Source: Vibrio fortis (lineage in GTDB: Bacteria > Pseudomonadota > Gammaproteobacteria > Enterobacterales > Vibrionaceae). From it: DNA of 64,000 nucleotides. The notes below the pieces were generated by a model, which was given only the letters and a program-made list of their open reading frames with translations, had not been told where the DNA came from and made no database searches. Shown here piece after piece: positions 44,699 through 53,463 of this stretch. Position numbers and translations under genes: made by a program. The stretch lies in contig NZ_AP025488.1 of NCBI RefSeq assembly GCF_024347475.1, positions 496,001-560,000 of the forward strand. Direction: 5' to 3'. The stretch's first letter is position 1; every line of letters starts with the position of its first letter.

Positions 44699-45364
44699 AT
44701 GAAAGATTACCTTATCGCGCCTTCCATTCTGTCTGCTGATCTTGCTCGTTTAGGCGAAGATGTTGCAAATGTCATTGCAGCTGGTGCTGATGTGATTCAC
44801 TTTGACGTAATGGATAACCATTATGTACCTAACTTAACCTTTGGTGCTCCGGTGCTAAAGGCTCTGCGTGATTACGGTATTACTGCTCCCATTGATGTCC
44901 ATTTAATGGCAAAACCCGTTGATTCAATGATCCCGGATTTTGCAAAAGCAGGGGCGAGTATGATTACTTTCCATGTTGAGGCGTCTGAACACGTTGATCG
45001 TACGCTACAGCTGATCAAAGAGTGTGGTTGCCAAGCGGGCGTAGTGCTGAACCCTGCAACACCGTTAAGCCATTTGGATTACATCATGGATAAAGTGGAT
45101 CTTATCTTAGTGATGTCTGTGAATCCTGGCTTTGGAGGCCAGTCGTTTATTCCTGCGACGCTAGATAAACTGCGTGAAATTAGACAACGTATTAACCAAT
45201 CGGGGCGCACAATTCGTTTGGAAGTAGACGGTGGAGTGAAAGTAAATAACATAAAAGAGATTGCTGATGCTGGTGCTGACATGTTTGTTGCTGGGTCGGC
45301 GATTTTTGATAGTGAAGACTATCAGCAGACGATTAACGCGATGAGAGCGGAATTGGCTAAGTAG
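44699..45364 (+). CDS. rpe: Ribulose-phosphate 3-epimerase
   Basis: The 221-residue TIM-barrel enzyme interconverts D-xylulose 5-phosphate and D-ribulose 5-phosphate. It has [17 protein letters not shown] at the start, the metal/catalytic [14 protein letters not shown] near residue 35-48, [14 protein letters not shown]-like barrel turns, and the phosphate loop [13 protein letters not shown] near 142. It starts at the ATG at 44699, with AAGGA six bases upstream. It lies between the two clusters that both feed D-xylulose 5-phosphate, so it is likely a dedicated second epimerase; the housekeeping copy is not in the window. Confidence 0.93.
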   Translation: MKDYLIAPSILSADLARLGEDVANVIAAGADVIHFDVMDNHYVPNLTFGAPVLKALRDYGITAPIDVHLMAKPVDSMIPDFAKAGASMITFHVEASEHVDRTLQLIKECGCQAGVVLNPATPLSHLDYIMDKVDLILVMSVNPGFGGQSFIPATLDKLREIRQRINQSGRTIRLEVDGGVKVNNIKEIADAGADMFVAGSAIFDSEDYQQTINAMRAELAK

Positions 45365-45389
45365 CGCCAACAAAGGCTCGACAACTAAC

Positions 45390-45434
45390 AGGCTTGGTTT
45401 CTTCTTGGTTCAAAGGGAGCTCCAAGCCTTTTTT
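45390..45434 (+). terminator. Terminator after rpe
   Basis: AGGCTTGG / CCAAGCCT arms with a 24-nt loop, followed by T5. Confidence 0.8.
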
Positions 45435-45610
45435 GTATCTCTCAATCTAGAGAAAATATTGTCTAGAAGAGCCTTAAGGTGTGGTTAGCTTATCTTTAGC
45501 GTGACCAAACTAACGATTTACCATTGTGTAATAAAACTACAGAAATTGTTGACTTCAATCACATTTGGGAGGAAAATTAGCCATAGATCACACAACAACG
45601 AGAACGAACA

Positions 45611-45748
45611 ATGAATGCTACAGTAATCACAAACGAAAGCAGCAAAACATTAGTAAAACCTTCTGTAATGAATGAAGTTCTTTTCTTTGCAAAGTCTACG
45701 GCAATTATGGGTGCAATCATCCTACTTGTTGCTTCTGCTTGGGTTTAA
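45611..45748 (+). CDS. Small single-span membrane protein (45 residues)
   Basis: A start at 45611 gives a polar N-terminal half (MNATVITNESSKTLVKPS) and a hydrophobic C-terminal span (STAIMGAIILLVASAWV) running to the last residue. That is the size and shape of bacterial small membrane proteins that tune transporters or kinases. The ribosome site (GAGAACGAACA) is weak. It is followed by a short GGTGAT/ATCACC hairpin (45784-45800). No family is recognised and the call is based on composition. Confidence 0.5.
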   Translation: MNATVITNESSKTLVKPSVMNEVLFFAKSTAIMGAIILLVASAWV

Positions 45749-45906
45749 TCTCAACAGATAAACACTAGCTAAGTGTGATCAGGGGTGATGCAATATCACC
45801 TACTGATACAACTTAGTTCAAGCTCAATTCAACCTCTCCTTATTTCCCTTATACTTCCTTCAGCAGTCATACTGATCTTTATCTCTTCGTTATATGTAAA
45901 CGTTAT

Positions 45907-47118
45907 TTAAGCGATTGATTTAGCTTGGTGCTTCACCACTGACCAATACAATACGACCATACCGATATAAGCCAGTGCTGGCGCAACATAGCTCATACTT
46001 AGCGTAAATGCGTCAATTAAGCTCGCTTGTACAAAAGGCAATGCAATTCCACCAATAGAACACATGATCAGAATCGCGGCTCCTTGTGAGCTCTGTTTGC
46101 CAGCTGCTTGAAGCGCTTGAGCGTAAATGATCGGATAAAGTGTCGAGTTGCAAAGGCCGACGACCAGCAGTAAATAGCCTGTCCAAAGGTGATCAAGCAG
46201 CAATGCGGTGATACTGATAACAATAGCAACCAAGCATGAACACAAAAACAGAGTGTGTGAGTTCAGGCGTTGGCCAAACTTGGCAAACAACAAACGGCCA
46301 ATAAACATAAATACCCAATACGCAGCAATGATCTGGGTGGCTGAGATAAGCCCTAAATCACCATACTTTGCGTCTGCCAAATAGGTAATAGTGAAAGTAC
46401 CAAAGCTCACTTCAACCCCAATGTAGAACAGAAGAACCAGAGCCAATTTTAGGAAAGAACGATTTTTCAATAACGTAAGTAACCCACGCCAGAAGCCGGT
46501 TAGCTGCTTCGGTTTAATGTCAGGGACATCAATGCGCTGAAAGAATACGAGCAAACCAAGGAAAAAGAGCACGATCATTAGAAAGAGAATGGAAACTTGC
46601 TCAGCTGTACTGTTAATTTGATAGCTTGTCGCTATCACTACTACCGCACTCAGCACTAAAGGCCCCAGTACTGTTCCTATTGAGTTAGACGCTGTTGCGA
46701 TGCTTTGTCTAATCACGCTTTTATCGGGTGTTGAAAGTAGAGATACATAAGGTGAACTGACGACTTGAATAGCAGAGAGCCCCGATGCCATTAACAAGAT
46801 ACCAAGCAAGGTAAGCGTTAAATCTTGTGAGCGAACTAAATATGCCATCACCAAGCAGCCCAATACACACCAAAGCAAACAGACTTTTAATGTGCGGCGA
46901 TAGCCGATTTTTGCCATTACGAATGATGTCGGAAGCGAAACGGTCACTCGAGTGATAAAAAACGCCATCGGAAACAGCATTGCCATTTTATAGTCGAGAG
47001 CAAAAGCTTCTTTGTAGTAGGGAATGAGTGAGTTACTTGAAACGGTGATTAGCCCCCAGATAAAAAATATCAGAGACAGTAAAACCAGAGGGGCATCTTT
47101 TAACGGGAATACTTTCAT
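45907..47118 (-). CDS. MFS sugar transporter of the FHS (FucP-like) type
   Basis: The 403-residue protein has 12 predicted membrane helices. The N-terminal FFIWGLITVSSNSLIPYYKE and AMLFPMAFFITRV segments are typical of the fucose/glucose-proton symporter (FHS) group. It is downstream of the yia operon's last genes, behind a strong terminator, and may be expressed by read-through or a separate promoter. Its likely substrate is a sugar or sugar acid related to the 3-keto-gulonate pathway, by context only. Confidence 0.82.
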   Translation of the reverse strand: MKVFPLKDAPLVLLSLIFFIWGLITVSSNSLIPYYKEAFALDYKMAMLFPMAFFITRVTVSLPTSFVMAKIGYRRTLKVCLLWCVLGCLVMAYLVRSQDLTLTLLGILLMASGLSAIQVVSSPYVSLLSTPDKSVIRQSIATASNSIGTVLGPLVLSAVVVIATSYQINSTAEQVSILFLMIVLFFLGLLVFFQRIDVPDIKPKQLTGFWRGLLTLLKNRSFLKLALVLLFYIGVEVSFGTFTITYLADAKYGDLGLISATQIIAAYWVFMFIGRLLFAKFGQRLNSHTLFLCSCLVAIVISITALLLDHLWTGYLLLVVGLCNSTLYPIIYAQALQAAGKQSSQGAAILIMCSIGGIALPFVQASLIDAFTLSMSYVAPALAYIGMVVLYWSVVKHQAKSIA

Positions 47119-47141
47119 AGTGATTCCTTATAAATAGCGAC

Positions 47142-47171
47142 AAAAAAAGCAGAAGATGATCTTCTGCTTTT
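47142..47171 (-). terminator. Intraoperonic terminator between the 107-residue gene and the FHS transporter
   Basis: AAAAGCAGAAGA-TGA-TCTTCTGCTTTT: perfect 12-bp arms with a 3-nt loop and a minus-strand T-run of seven. It should attenuate the downstream MFS gene. Confidence 0.88.
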
Positions 47172-47189
47172 GATTTAAGTTACTAACAA

Positions 47190-47513
47190 TTAGTCACGCA
47201 CAAAATTAATGTGGTGCACATGAATATTGTATTTTTCGATGATCACCTTAGTGGCGTGCATGCTTCTAATGCGAGCGTCAGAGTCGAGGGCTTCCGCCAT
47301 TGCTGACTCACTTTCGTAGCTGTGCTGCATCATAAGTAGCAGGTGTTTATGGCTTTCTGCTTCAATCGCTTCAGGTCTATTAAGCGTTAAACCCTGATTA
47401 TTCGGAAAAGTACGAATGATCGGTGCGACTTCACTTTCCATGTATTGGTAGAAGTCTTGTTTTTGCTCTTCGGTTAAATCAGCTTCGAAAAATGCGGTGC
47501 GAAAAATAGTCAT
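47190..47513 (-). CDS. Small ferredoxin-fold-like protein in the yia operon (107 residues)
   Basis: The product begins MTIFRTAFFEADLTEEQKQD and has FPNNQGLTLNRPEAIEAESH and LLLMMQHSYESESAMAEALD. This beta-alpha-beta pattern is like dimeric EthD or ABM-fold proteins, without an obvious catalytic residue set. It is 9 bp after the sgbU gene and part of the operon. E. coli yia/sgb operons have no counterpart that I recall. Function unknown; a small oxygenase, isomerase or binding partner for an unstable keto-sugar are possibilities. Confidence 0.75.
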   Translation of the reverse strand: MTIFRTAFFEADLTEEQKQDFYQYMESEVAPIIRTFPNNQGLTLNRPEAIEAESHKHLLLMMQHSYESESAMAEALDSDARIRSMHATKVIIEKYNIHVHHINFVRD

Positions 47514-47522
47514 GATCGCTCC

Positions 47523-48392
47523 TTATAGCTCAAAGCCAGATTGGTTGGCGATCGATTTCAAGGTTGCTTTCGCTTGTTTGATGTCTTCTAACCAGTGGTC
47601 ATTTTGAGCCCACATTTCGATCACTAATGGTGCGCTGTAGTCAATGTCTGCCAAGGTCTTGAAAATCGCAGGGAAGTCGACTTGGCCTTCACCAATCACA
47701 AGGTCTCGGAACTGACCTTTGCAGGTTTCCGAAACGCGCAGTGTATCTTTTAGATGCACTTGCACTAGGTGGTCACGGCTCAGTTTCAGCTCAGTACAAA
47801 CATCGTAATTCCAACCAGAGATATTGCCGACATCTGGGTAGGCCATGAAGTAAGGAGATGGAATCTCACGTTTTAGGACTTCAAACTTGCTTAGCGAGTT
47901 GAGGTAAGGCGTATCCATGATCTCAACGCCCAGCATGATGCCAGCGCGCTCTGCCATTTTCGTTGCTTGCTTCATGCCATCGATAAAGCGTGCATGTGTT
48001 TCAGCTGATTGCGGTTCGTAATACACGTCGTAGCCCGCCATTTGAATACAGCGGATGCCTAGTTTGTATGCAAGAGAGATCGCTTTCTCCATGATGATGA
48101 AAGACTCTGTGCGAATCGCTTCATCCATAGAACCGAATGGGAATTTACGGTGTGCGCTTAGACACATTGATTGGAAAGGCATTTGATGCTTTTCACATAG
48201 GCGGCGAAGCTCGTAAATTTCTTCGTCTGACCAATCGAGACGTGCACGACGCTCGTCGGTCTCATCGACAGAGATTTCGACAAAGTCGAAGCCTGCGTCT
48301 TTAGCATAAATAAAACGTTCTTCCCAAGTGAGAGAAGCTGGCATTGCTTTCTCGTAAATACCTAATCTGAATTTGTTTTTAGAATCAAACAT
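47523..48392 (-). CDS. sgbU: L-xylulose-5-phosphate 3-epimerase (yia copy)
   Basis: The 289-residue enzyme is closely similar to the plus-strand ulaE product: RLGIYEKAMPASLTWEERF, SVDETDERRARLDW, VEIMDTPYLNSLSKFE, AYPDVGNISGWNYD, and EMWAQNDHW near 260. It has the same metal ligands and length. It should convert L-xylulose 5-phosphate to L-ribulose 5-phosphate in the second pathway. It is 9 bp after the iclR gene in the same transcript. Confidence 0.93.
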   Translation of the reverse strand: MFDSKNKFRLGIYEKAMPASLTWEERFIYAKDAGFDFVEISVDETDERRARLDWSDEEIYELRRLCEKHQMPFQSMCLSAHRKFPFGSMDEAIRTESFIIMEKAISLAYKLGIRCIQMAGYDVYYEPQSAETHARFIDGMKQATKMAERAGIMLGVEIMDTPYLNSLSKFEVLKREIPSPYFMAYPDVGNISGWNYDVCTELKLSRDHLVQVHLKDTLRVSETCKGQFRDLVIGEGQVDFPAIFKTLADIDYSAPLVIEMWAQNDHWLEDIKQAKATLKSIANQSGFEL

Positions 48393-48401
48393 TCTTTTTC
48401 C

Positions 48402-49160
48402 TTAAAAGAGTTGTTGTTCTATACGCGCCGTGATGTCTTGGATTTTGTTGGCAATTTCTTCATAGCCTAACGCTTTCATTTTTGGCGTTAGTGAAGAGAC
48501 ACTTACCGCGTATACAGGGGATTTGTTCTTGTCGAAAATAGGAACAGCAACACAAGAAATGCCCGCTTCGTTCTCTTCATCGTCCAGCGCATAACCGCGA
48601 GCTTTGATCTTGTCGAGAACATCGAAAAACTGAGATTTATCGAGAATCGTATTCTCAGTTAATGGCTTCATGGTGCTGACATTGCGCTGCCAGTAGGTTT
48701 CACGCACAGCGTCAGAGCTGAACGCTAGGTAGCATTTACCAGCGGCAGAGCAGTACATAGGAGAGTGCAAACCGACGTATGTGCGAGTACGAAACGCGGA
48801 ATTTACCGGTTCAAACTTATCTTTGAAGATGATGTTATCAGCGTCAAAAGAGAGAAAGTTCACCGTCTCATTCACATCGTCGAGCAGTTCAGAGAGGTAA
48901 GGCTTAACAGTGCCAGTCACGTCAGAGTTGATGGCGGCATGCCCTAGCTGAACTAACTTCATTGTTAAGCGATACTCTTTACCTGAGCACATTTGAGCAA
49001 CATAACCAGAGGCTTCAAACGTTGCCAAAATACGGTGGACAGAAGACTTGTTGATGCCTGTCCCTTCAGACACTTTCTGTAGTGAAACGCCATTAGGATA
49101 ATTCCCAAGGAATTCCAGAACAGTCAGTGCTTTCGACAACGATTTAATTTGCTCACTCAT
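48402..49160 (-). CDS. yiaJ: IclR-family regulator of the yia operon
   Basis: The 252-residue regulator has an IclR winged helix (KALTVLEFLGNYPNGVSLQKV near residues 10-30, then INKSSVHRILATFEASGYV) and a GAF-like effector domain (PMYCSAAGKCYLAF near 140, then EAGISCVAVPIFDKNKSPVY). It sits within the operon it should control, between sgbH (7 bp upstream) and sgbU (9 bp downstream). E. coli YiaJ represses yiaKLMNO-lyxK-sgb; its effector may be a pathway intermediate. Candidate binding boxes lie upstream of yiaK at 57276 and 57409. Confidence 0.88.
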   Translation of the reverse strand: MSEQIKSLSKALTVLEFLGNYPNGVSLQKVSEGTGINKSSVHRILATFEASGYVAQMCSGKEYRLTMKLVQLGHAAINSDVTGTVKPYLSELLDDVNETVNFLSFDADNIIFKDKFEPVNSAFRTRTYVGLHSPMYCSAAGKCYLAFSSDAVRETYWQRNVSTMKPLTENTILDKSQFFDVLDKIKARGYALDDEENEAGISCVAVPIFDKNKSPVYAVSVSSLTPKMKALGYEEIANKIQDITARIEQQLF

Positions 49161-49167
49161 AAATGTG

Positions 49168-49833
49168 CTACCAGTGTTTACCTATTTCAGTATGGAAATT
49201 TTCAGCAATATCACGTCCATTACTTCCGGCTAAAGCGCGGCCAGCAATAAATGATTTTGCAGTCAGATTCTTAAACAAATGCAGATCGTCAGGCACAATA
49301 CCACCAGTGATGGATAGTTCAATTCCTATATCCGATAATTTTTGCATTTTTATCAAATCTTCTTCTGTCCAGCTCACTCCAGCAAGCTCGGCATCACGAG
49401 AACGGTGGTAAATTGCTTGTGTAATACCCATATCGACCCATGCGCGTGCGTCATCCATTGTCCAGTGGCCGTACAGTTCAATTTGTACTTCGCCGTTAAA
49501 TTCATCGGTGACTTTCTTCGCTGAGCGGATAGTCTCAATGTGAGCGGCTGCGCTAACGGTTACCCAGTTGGCACCGGCTTCCATTGCTAGGCGGGTTAAA
49601 ATGGCGCTCGCATCAGTGATTTTCATGTCACACACGATAGTGTGGTTTGGGTACTTTTCTCGCAGGATTCTTACGCTGTCTACGCCGTGAGCAAAGGCCA
49701 GAATCGTCCCGACTTCAATCACGTCGAGCTTGTCTGCGACATGCTCAATAGACGCGAGTGCGGTATCAATATCCGTCGCATCAAGCGCCATTTGTAATAA
49801 AGGCTTAGATGGTTTTAGTAAGGACTTAGTCAT
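49168..49833 (-). CDS. sgbH: 3-keto-L-gulonate-6-phosphate decarboxylase (yia copy)
   Basis: The 221-residue enzyme has PLLQMALDATDIDTALAS, VIEVGTILAFAHG, CDMKITDASAIL (the DxKxxD site), YHRSRDAELAGVSW and SITGGIVPDD. It is a close paralogue of the ulaD product at 42.0 kb. The ATG at 49833 overlaps the lyxK stop by 8 bp (ATGACTAA), so translation is coupled; a longer in-frame start further upstream would run inside lyxK and is unlikely. Confidence 0.94.
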   Translation of the reverse strand: MTKSLLKPSKPLLQMALDATDIDTALASIEHVADKLDVIEVGTILAFAHGVDSVRILREKYPNHTIVCDMKITDASAILTRLAMEAGANWVTVSAAAHIETIRSAKKVTDEFNGEVQIELYGHWTMDDARAWVDMGITQAIYHRSRDAELAGVSWTEEDLIKMQKLSDIGIELSITGGIVPDDLHLFKNLTAKSFIAGRALAGSNGRDIAENFHTEIGKHW

Positions 49834-51319
49834 CCATTTCTTCCTCAAATTGTTTAAACAACTGAACCAGTCGTTGGTAGTGCTTGTATTTTTTCTGATA
49901 TTTTTCGTAGTTTGTTGGGTTCGGCTCAACGCGAGAGGCTGAGTGAGTTACGCTTTGCGTGCACTCCGCGAGAGAAGCAAACTCACCAGCGCCAACCATA
50001 GCCATCATGGCTGCGCCAAGTGAGCCTGTTTCATCTACGTCGGAGACTTCAACCGTCATTCCTGTAAGGTCTGCCAGCATTTGCATCCAAACCGGGCTAG
50101 AGGCAGGACCGCCAGTCACTTTCAACACATCAGCTTTCGGGAAACGCTGGCGCATACGTTCAAGATGAAGGTTATGGCAGAATAGAATGCCTTCCCAAAT
50201 CGCTTGAACTAGATGGGCTTTGGTGTGGTGAGACTGTAATCCGTAGAAGCCAGATTTAAGCCCTAAGCCTTGGTTTGAACCATAAAGGAATGGCACGAAG
50301 TAGACCGAGCTAGATGCCGGGTCTAATGCATCGACTAATGCTTGATTCTGAATGTGGTCGAGCTTGCCATCTTCACCAAGGTAGTCGGCAAACCACTCAT
50401 AGTTACCTGCTGAGGTTGGGCTTGCCTCATGAATGATGTATTCCCCATCGACCGCATAGTGGCCATAAACAAAGTTGTGCGTCTCTTGAGTGACTTGTTT
50501 GGAAATACCCGAGGTGACCGCCCAAGTGCCCATCACATAATTCAAGGTGTCTTCTGATGAATTGATACCAGAGCAGATGGCTGTTGAAACCACATCAAAT
50601 AGGCCACCAAAGACTGGAGTGCCTAGTGCAAGGCCTGTCTCTTCAGCGATAGCGGCTGTAATTTTGCCCGCTTGCTGCTGAGGTTTTACTACCGGTGGCA
50701 GCGCATCCCAGATCTCTTCAATACCGAAGGTTGTCAGCAGTGCTTTGTCGTATTCGCCAGTAATGGAGTTGAAGAAATTGCTTTCTGAGATGTTGGTCAG
50801 TTCAGCGGCAACTTCACCTGTTAAGCGATAACGTAGGTAATCGTGCGACATCATTACCGCACCGATTTGATCGTAGCGCTGACGGTCGTTCTCTTTGATC
50901 CAACGAATAATCGATACAGGATGACCTGTCCACAGAGTTTGCAATGTGGTTGGGTAGATCTCTTGCGCTTTGCCTTGCTCTAACCACTCTTTAACGATAG
51001 GTAGCGAGCGAGAGTCCGACGACATGATGCCGTGGCCCAAGTTTTTGCCCTGTTTGTCCAGCAAGTAGACACCTTTACCTTGCGCTGAAATGCTTAAGCC
51101 TTTGATGGCTGTTGGCTCAACCTGCGTGGTTTCAAGTAGCTGTTTAATCACGGCTACAGCGTTGCCCCACAGCGCGTCTAGGTCGCGTTCTACCCAACCT
51201 TGCTTTTCGTTAATGACACTCGCTGAGACACGTGACAAACCTTGCTGTTCGCCTTTGGCATTGAAAAGCGCAGCTTTCATAAAGGTACCGCCAGAATCAA
51301 TTCCGATGTAGTAATTCAT
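49826..51319 (-). CDS. lyxK: L-xylulose / 3-keto-L-gulonate kinase
   Basis: The 497-residue FGGY kinase is the length of E. coli LyxK. N-terminal YIGIDSGGTFMKAALFN is the phosphate loop, ISAQGKGVYLLDKQG near residue 80 and QTLWTGHPVSIIRWIKE near 125 are LyxK-like. GGLFDVVSTAICSGI near 245 and TGGPASSPVWMQMLAD near 405 complete the family marks. In E. coli it phosphorylates L-xylulose and acts as 3-keto-L-gulonate kinase. It follows the yiaL-type gene by a 1-bp overlap and overlaps sgbH. Confidence 0.93.
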   Translation of the reverse strand: MNYYIGIDSGGTFMKAALFNAKGEQQGLSRVSASVINEKQGWVERDLDALWGNAVAVIKQLLETTQVEPTAIKGLSISAQGKGVYLLDKQGKNLGHGIMSSDSRSLPIVKEWLEQGKAQEIYPTTLQTLWTGHPVSIIRWIKENDRQRYDQIGAVMMSHDYLRYRLTGEVAAELTNISESNFFNSITGEYDKALLTTFGIEEIWDALPPVVKPQQQAGKITAAIAEETGLALGTPVFGGLFDVVSTAICSGINSSEDTLNYVMGTWAVTSGISKQVTQETHNFVYGHYAVDGEYIIHEASPTSAGNYEWFADYLGEDGKLDHIQNQALVDALDPASSSVYFVPFLYGSNQGLGLKSGFYGLQSHHTKAHLVQAIWEGILFCHNLHLERMRQRFPKADVLKVTGGPASSPVWMQMLADLTGMTVEVSDVDETGSLGAAMMAMVGAGEFASLAECTQSVTHSASRVEPNPTNYEKYQKKYKHYQRLVQLFKQFEEEMDD

Positions 51320-51807
51320 TATTTGGCATCCAATAAATCATTGTGAATTTTTACCACCAACTTTCTAACAAGCGAGCTGTCGTCATTTTCAATGTTGGTG
51401 ATATGAACGGTATCGGGTGTGAAAAGATAGAACTGTTGCGGTTTGGCATGGATAAAGTTCAGTTCAACCCCTTCGTATTCATAAAACTGCAGATCTCTCT
51501 GTTCGTTGTAAGGTTCTGCGAGCTTGTGGTCGCCAGTGTCTTTAGACCATGCCATGATTTCGGAACCTTTAAGTACAATTTGTAGATCTGAGTAGTGCTT
51601 GTGTACTTCTGGCTTAAAGCATCCGAGAGGCTCTTTTTTATATTCCAGTACAACGAACCAAGCTTGGTCTGCATCAAAACCAGGTAAGGTATGGCGCCCA
51701 ATCGCTAGAGCATCAGTATCTAGGCTGTTGATATGCTCCAGTACATTTTGAACAGCGACTGGGTAGCTACGGGTAAATTTAGAAAGTTGAGTATTTCCGA
51801 CTAGCAT
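51319..51807 (-). CDS. yiaL: YhcH/YiaL-family sugar protein
   Basis: The 162-residue cupin-like protein has LEHINSLDTDALAIGRHTLP near residue 23, KPEVHKHYSDLQIVLKGSEI near 82 with clustered His, and FYLFTPDTVHITNIENDDSS near 125, the YhcH/YiaL/EbgC pattern. The family is thought to handle sugar acids or anomers, with no settled reaction. It overlaps lyxK by 1 bp and is 8 bp after the HAD gene. Confidence 0.88.
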   Translation of the reverse strand: MLVGNTQLSKFTRSYPVAVQNVLEHINSLDTDALAIGRHTLPGFDADQAWFVVLEYKKEPLGCFKPEVHKHYSDLQIVLKGSEIMAWSKDTGDHKLAEPYNEQRDLQFYEYEGVELNFIHAKPQQFYLFTPDTVHITNIENDDSSLVRKLVVKIHNDLLDAK

Positions 51808-51815
51808 AAAATTCT

Positions 51816-52658
51816 CTATTTAAATAAGCGGCTTAAAAGTTCTGCGAGCCCTGTCTTGTCATCGTTATTTTTGTCTGTGACAAGGTCTGCGGTGTTTTTA
51901 ACGGTGTCGTCGGCATTGTGCATGGCTATACCGAGACCTGCGGCTTGCAGCATTGAGATGTCATTGTGGTTATCACCGACAGCGACACACTCTTCAAGGC
52001 GGAAGCCTAGTGGCTTGATGTAACGAGTAAGCGCGTTGCCTTTGCTGTTTCCTTTCGCTGCGAAATCGACGCGATCGATCCAAGAACGCTCGCCATTAAA
52101 GTGGTCTTGGACAAATGGAAGTTTGGCGAATTGGTCGACTTCTCCCTCGACGACAAATTTCCAAACGTACTCAGATGCAGCGGCTTCATGATGGAAGTCG
52201 TCGACTTTCTGGATGTTCGGACGTTTCGCTGGTGGAAATGTCTCTGACCATTCAAGTAGCGCTTCCATGTATTCGATAGGGCGACTTTTTGAGTAGAGCA
52301 TGGCGTCACGCACATACATCACCATTTTGAGATCATGTGCTTGAGAAAGCGTGATAAATTCCGCAGCCATCTGTTTGTCGATGGCATTTTCTTCAAGAAC
52401 GGTATTGGTTTGGTAATCAAAGATATAAGTACCGTTACAGCAAATGATCGGCGTCGATAAACCCAACTGTTCGTAGTAAGGTTTAGCAGCAACATGGTGA
52501 CGGCCGGTCACTATCACCACATGTGTGTCTTGCGCGATGCTTTTGATTGCGTCGATTAACTCTTGGCTGATGGTGTGTTGAGAGTTGAGCACTGTTCCAT
52601 CGAGATCGAGAGCTAGAAGCTTATGTTTACAAGGCTTGTGTGGTGATGACTTATCCAT
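51816..52658 (-). CDS. YbhA-like HAD phosphatase (yia operon copy)
   Basis: The 280-residue HAD hydrolase has LLALDLDGTVLNSQHTIS near residue 13, TGRHHVAAKPYYEQLGLSTP, CCNGTYIFDYQTN near 78, and AVGDNHNDISML near 235. It is paralogous to the plus-strand ula copy (41133-41954), and also resembles E. coli YbhA. It lies between sgbE and yiaL with gaps of 10 and 8 bp. The parallel placement in two separately regulated operons suggests a shared job, such as clearing a toxic or dead-end sugar phosphate. Confidence 0.88.
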   Translation of the reverse strand: MDKSSPHKPCKHKLLALDLDGTVLNSQHTISQELIDAIKSIAQDTHVVIVTGRHHVAAKPYYEQLGLSTPIICCNGTYIFDYQTNTVLEENAIDKQMAAEFITLSQAHDLKMVMYVRDAMLYSKSRPIEYMEALLEWSETFPPAKRPNIQKVDDFHHEAAASEYVWKFVVEGEVDQFAKLPFVQDHFNGERSWIDRVDFAAKGNSKGNALTRYIKPLGFRLEECVAVGDNHNDISMLQAAGLGIAMHNADDTVKNTADLVTDKNNDDKTGLAELLSRLFK

Positions 52659-52668
52659 GTGCGAGGCC

Positions 52669-53361
52669 TTACTTCTGTCCGTAGTATGAGTTTTTGCCGT
52701 GTTTGCGGTTGTAGTGTTTATCTAGCAGTTCTGGTTGAATCGCGACCTCTGGGCTGATTGAGCGAGTTGCGGTTGCCATAGCTGCGATTTCTTCCATCAC
52801 CACAGCGTTATGGACAGCATCTGAACCATCTTTACCCCAAGTAAACGGTGCGTGACCGGCAATGATCGCGCCAGGCATTGCTTGCGGATCAATATCGCGT
52901 TGGTTGAACTCTTCGATGATCACAAGACCAGTGTTTTTTTCGTAATCAGATTCAATTTCTGCTTTGGTAAGGAGTCGGGTACAAGGTACATCGCCGTAGA
53001 AGTAGTCAGCATGTGTGGTACCTAGCGCTGGAATGTCTCGGCCTGCTTGCGCCCAAATCGTCGCGTTGCGAGAGTGCGTATGAACAATGCCGCCAATGGA
53101 TGGAAACGCTTTGTAGAGTTCAATGTGAGTTGCGGTATCGCTAGATGGGTTCATTGTCCCTTCAACACGATTGCCTTCAAGGTCGACAACCACAATATCG
53201 TCTGCCGTCATTACATCGTATTCAACACCAGAAGGTTTAATCGCAATGACACCACGCTCGCGGTCGATTTCAGAGACGTTACCCCAAGTGAAGGTCACAA
53301 GGCCATATTTAGGAAGTTGTAAGTTAGCTGCGAGAACGCGTTCTTTTAATTCTTGGTACAT
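52669..53361 (-). CDS. sgbE: L-ribulose-5-phosphate 4-epimerase (yia copy)
   Basis: The 230-residue enzyme is a paralogue of the ulaF product: [36 protein letters not shown] and [10 protein letters not shown] hold the zinc and substrate residues. It converts L-ribulose 5-phosphate to D-xylulose 5-phosphate. It is 102 bp after the TRAP binding-protein gene. Confidence 0.93.
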   Translation of the reverse strand: MYQELKERVLAANLQLPKYGLVTFTWGNVSEIDRERGVIAIKPSGVEYDVMTADDIVVVDLEGNRVEGTMNPSSDTATHIELYKAFPSIGGIVHTHSRNATIWAQAGRDIPALGTTHADYFYGDVPCTRLLTKAEIESDYEKNTGLVIIEEFNQRDIDPQAMPGAIIAGHAPFTWGKDGSDAVHNAVVMEEIAAMATATRSISPEVAIQPELLDKHYNRKHGKNSYYGQK

Positions 53362-53463
53362 AGTGATTTGCCAATGTTCAATAAGTAGAAATCAGAAGGA
53401 TGGAAATTAAGGCTGCCTCAGTGGGTAGGCTGGACAGCCTTCATCGGTTAATGTGCTTTAGGT

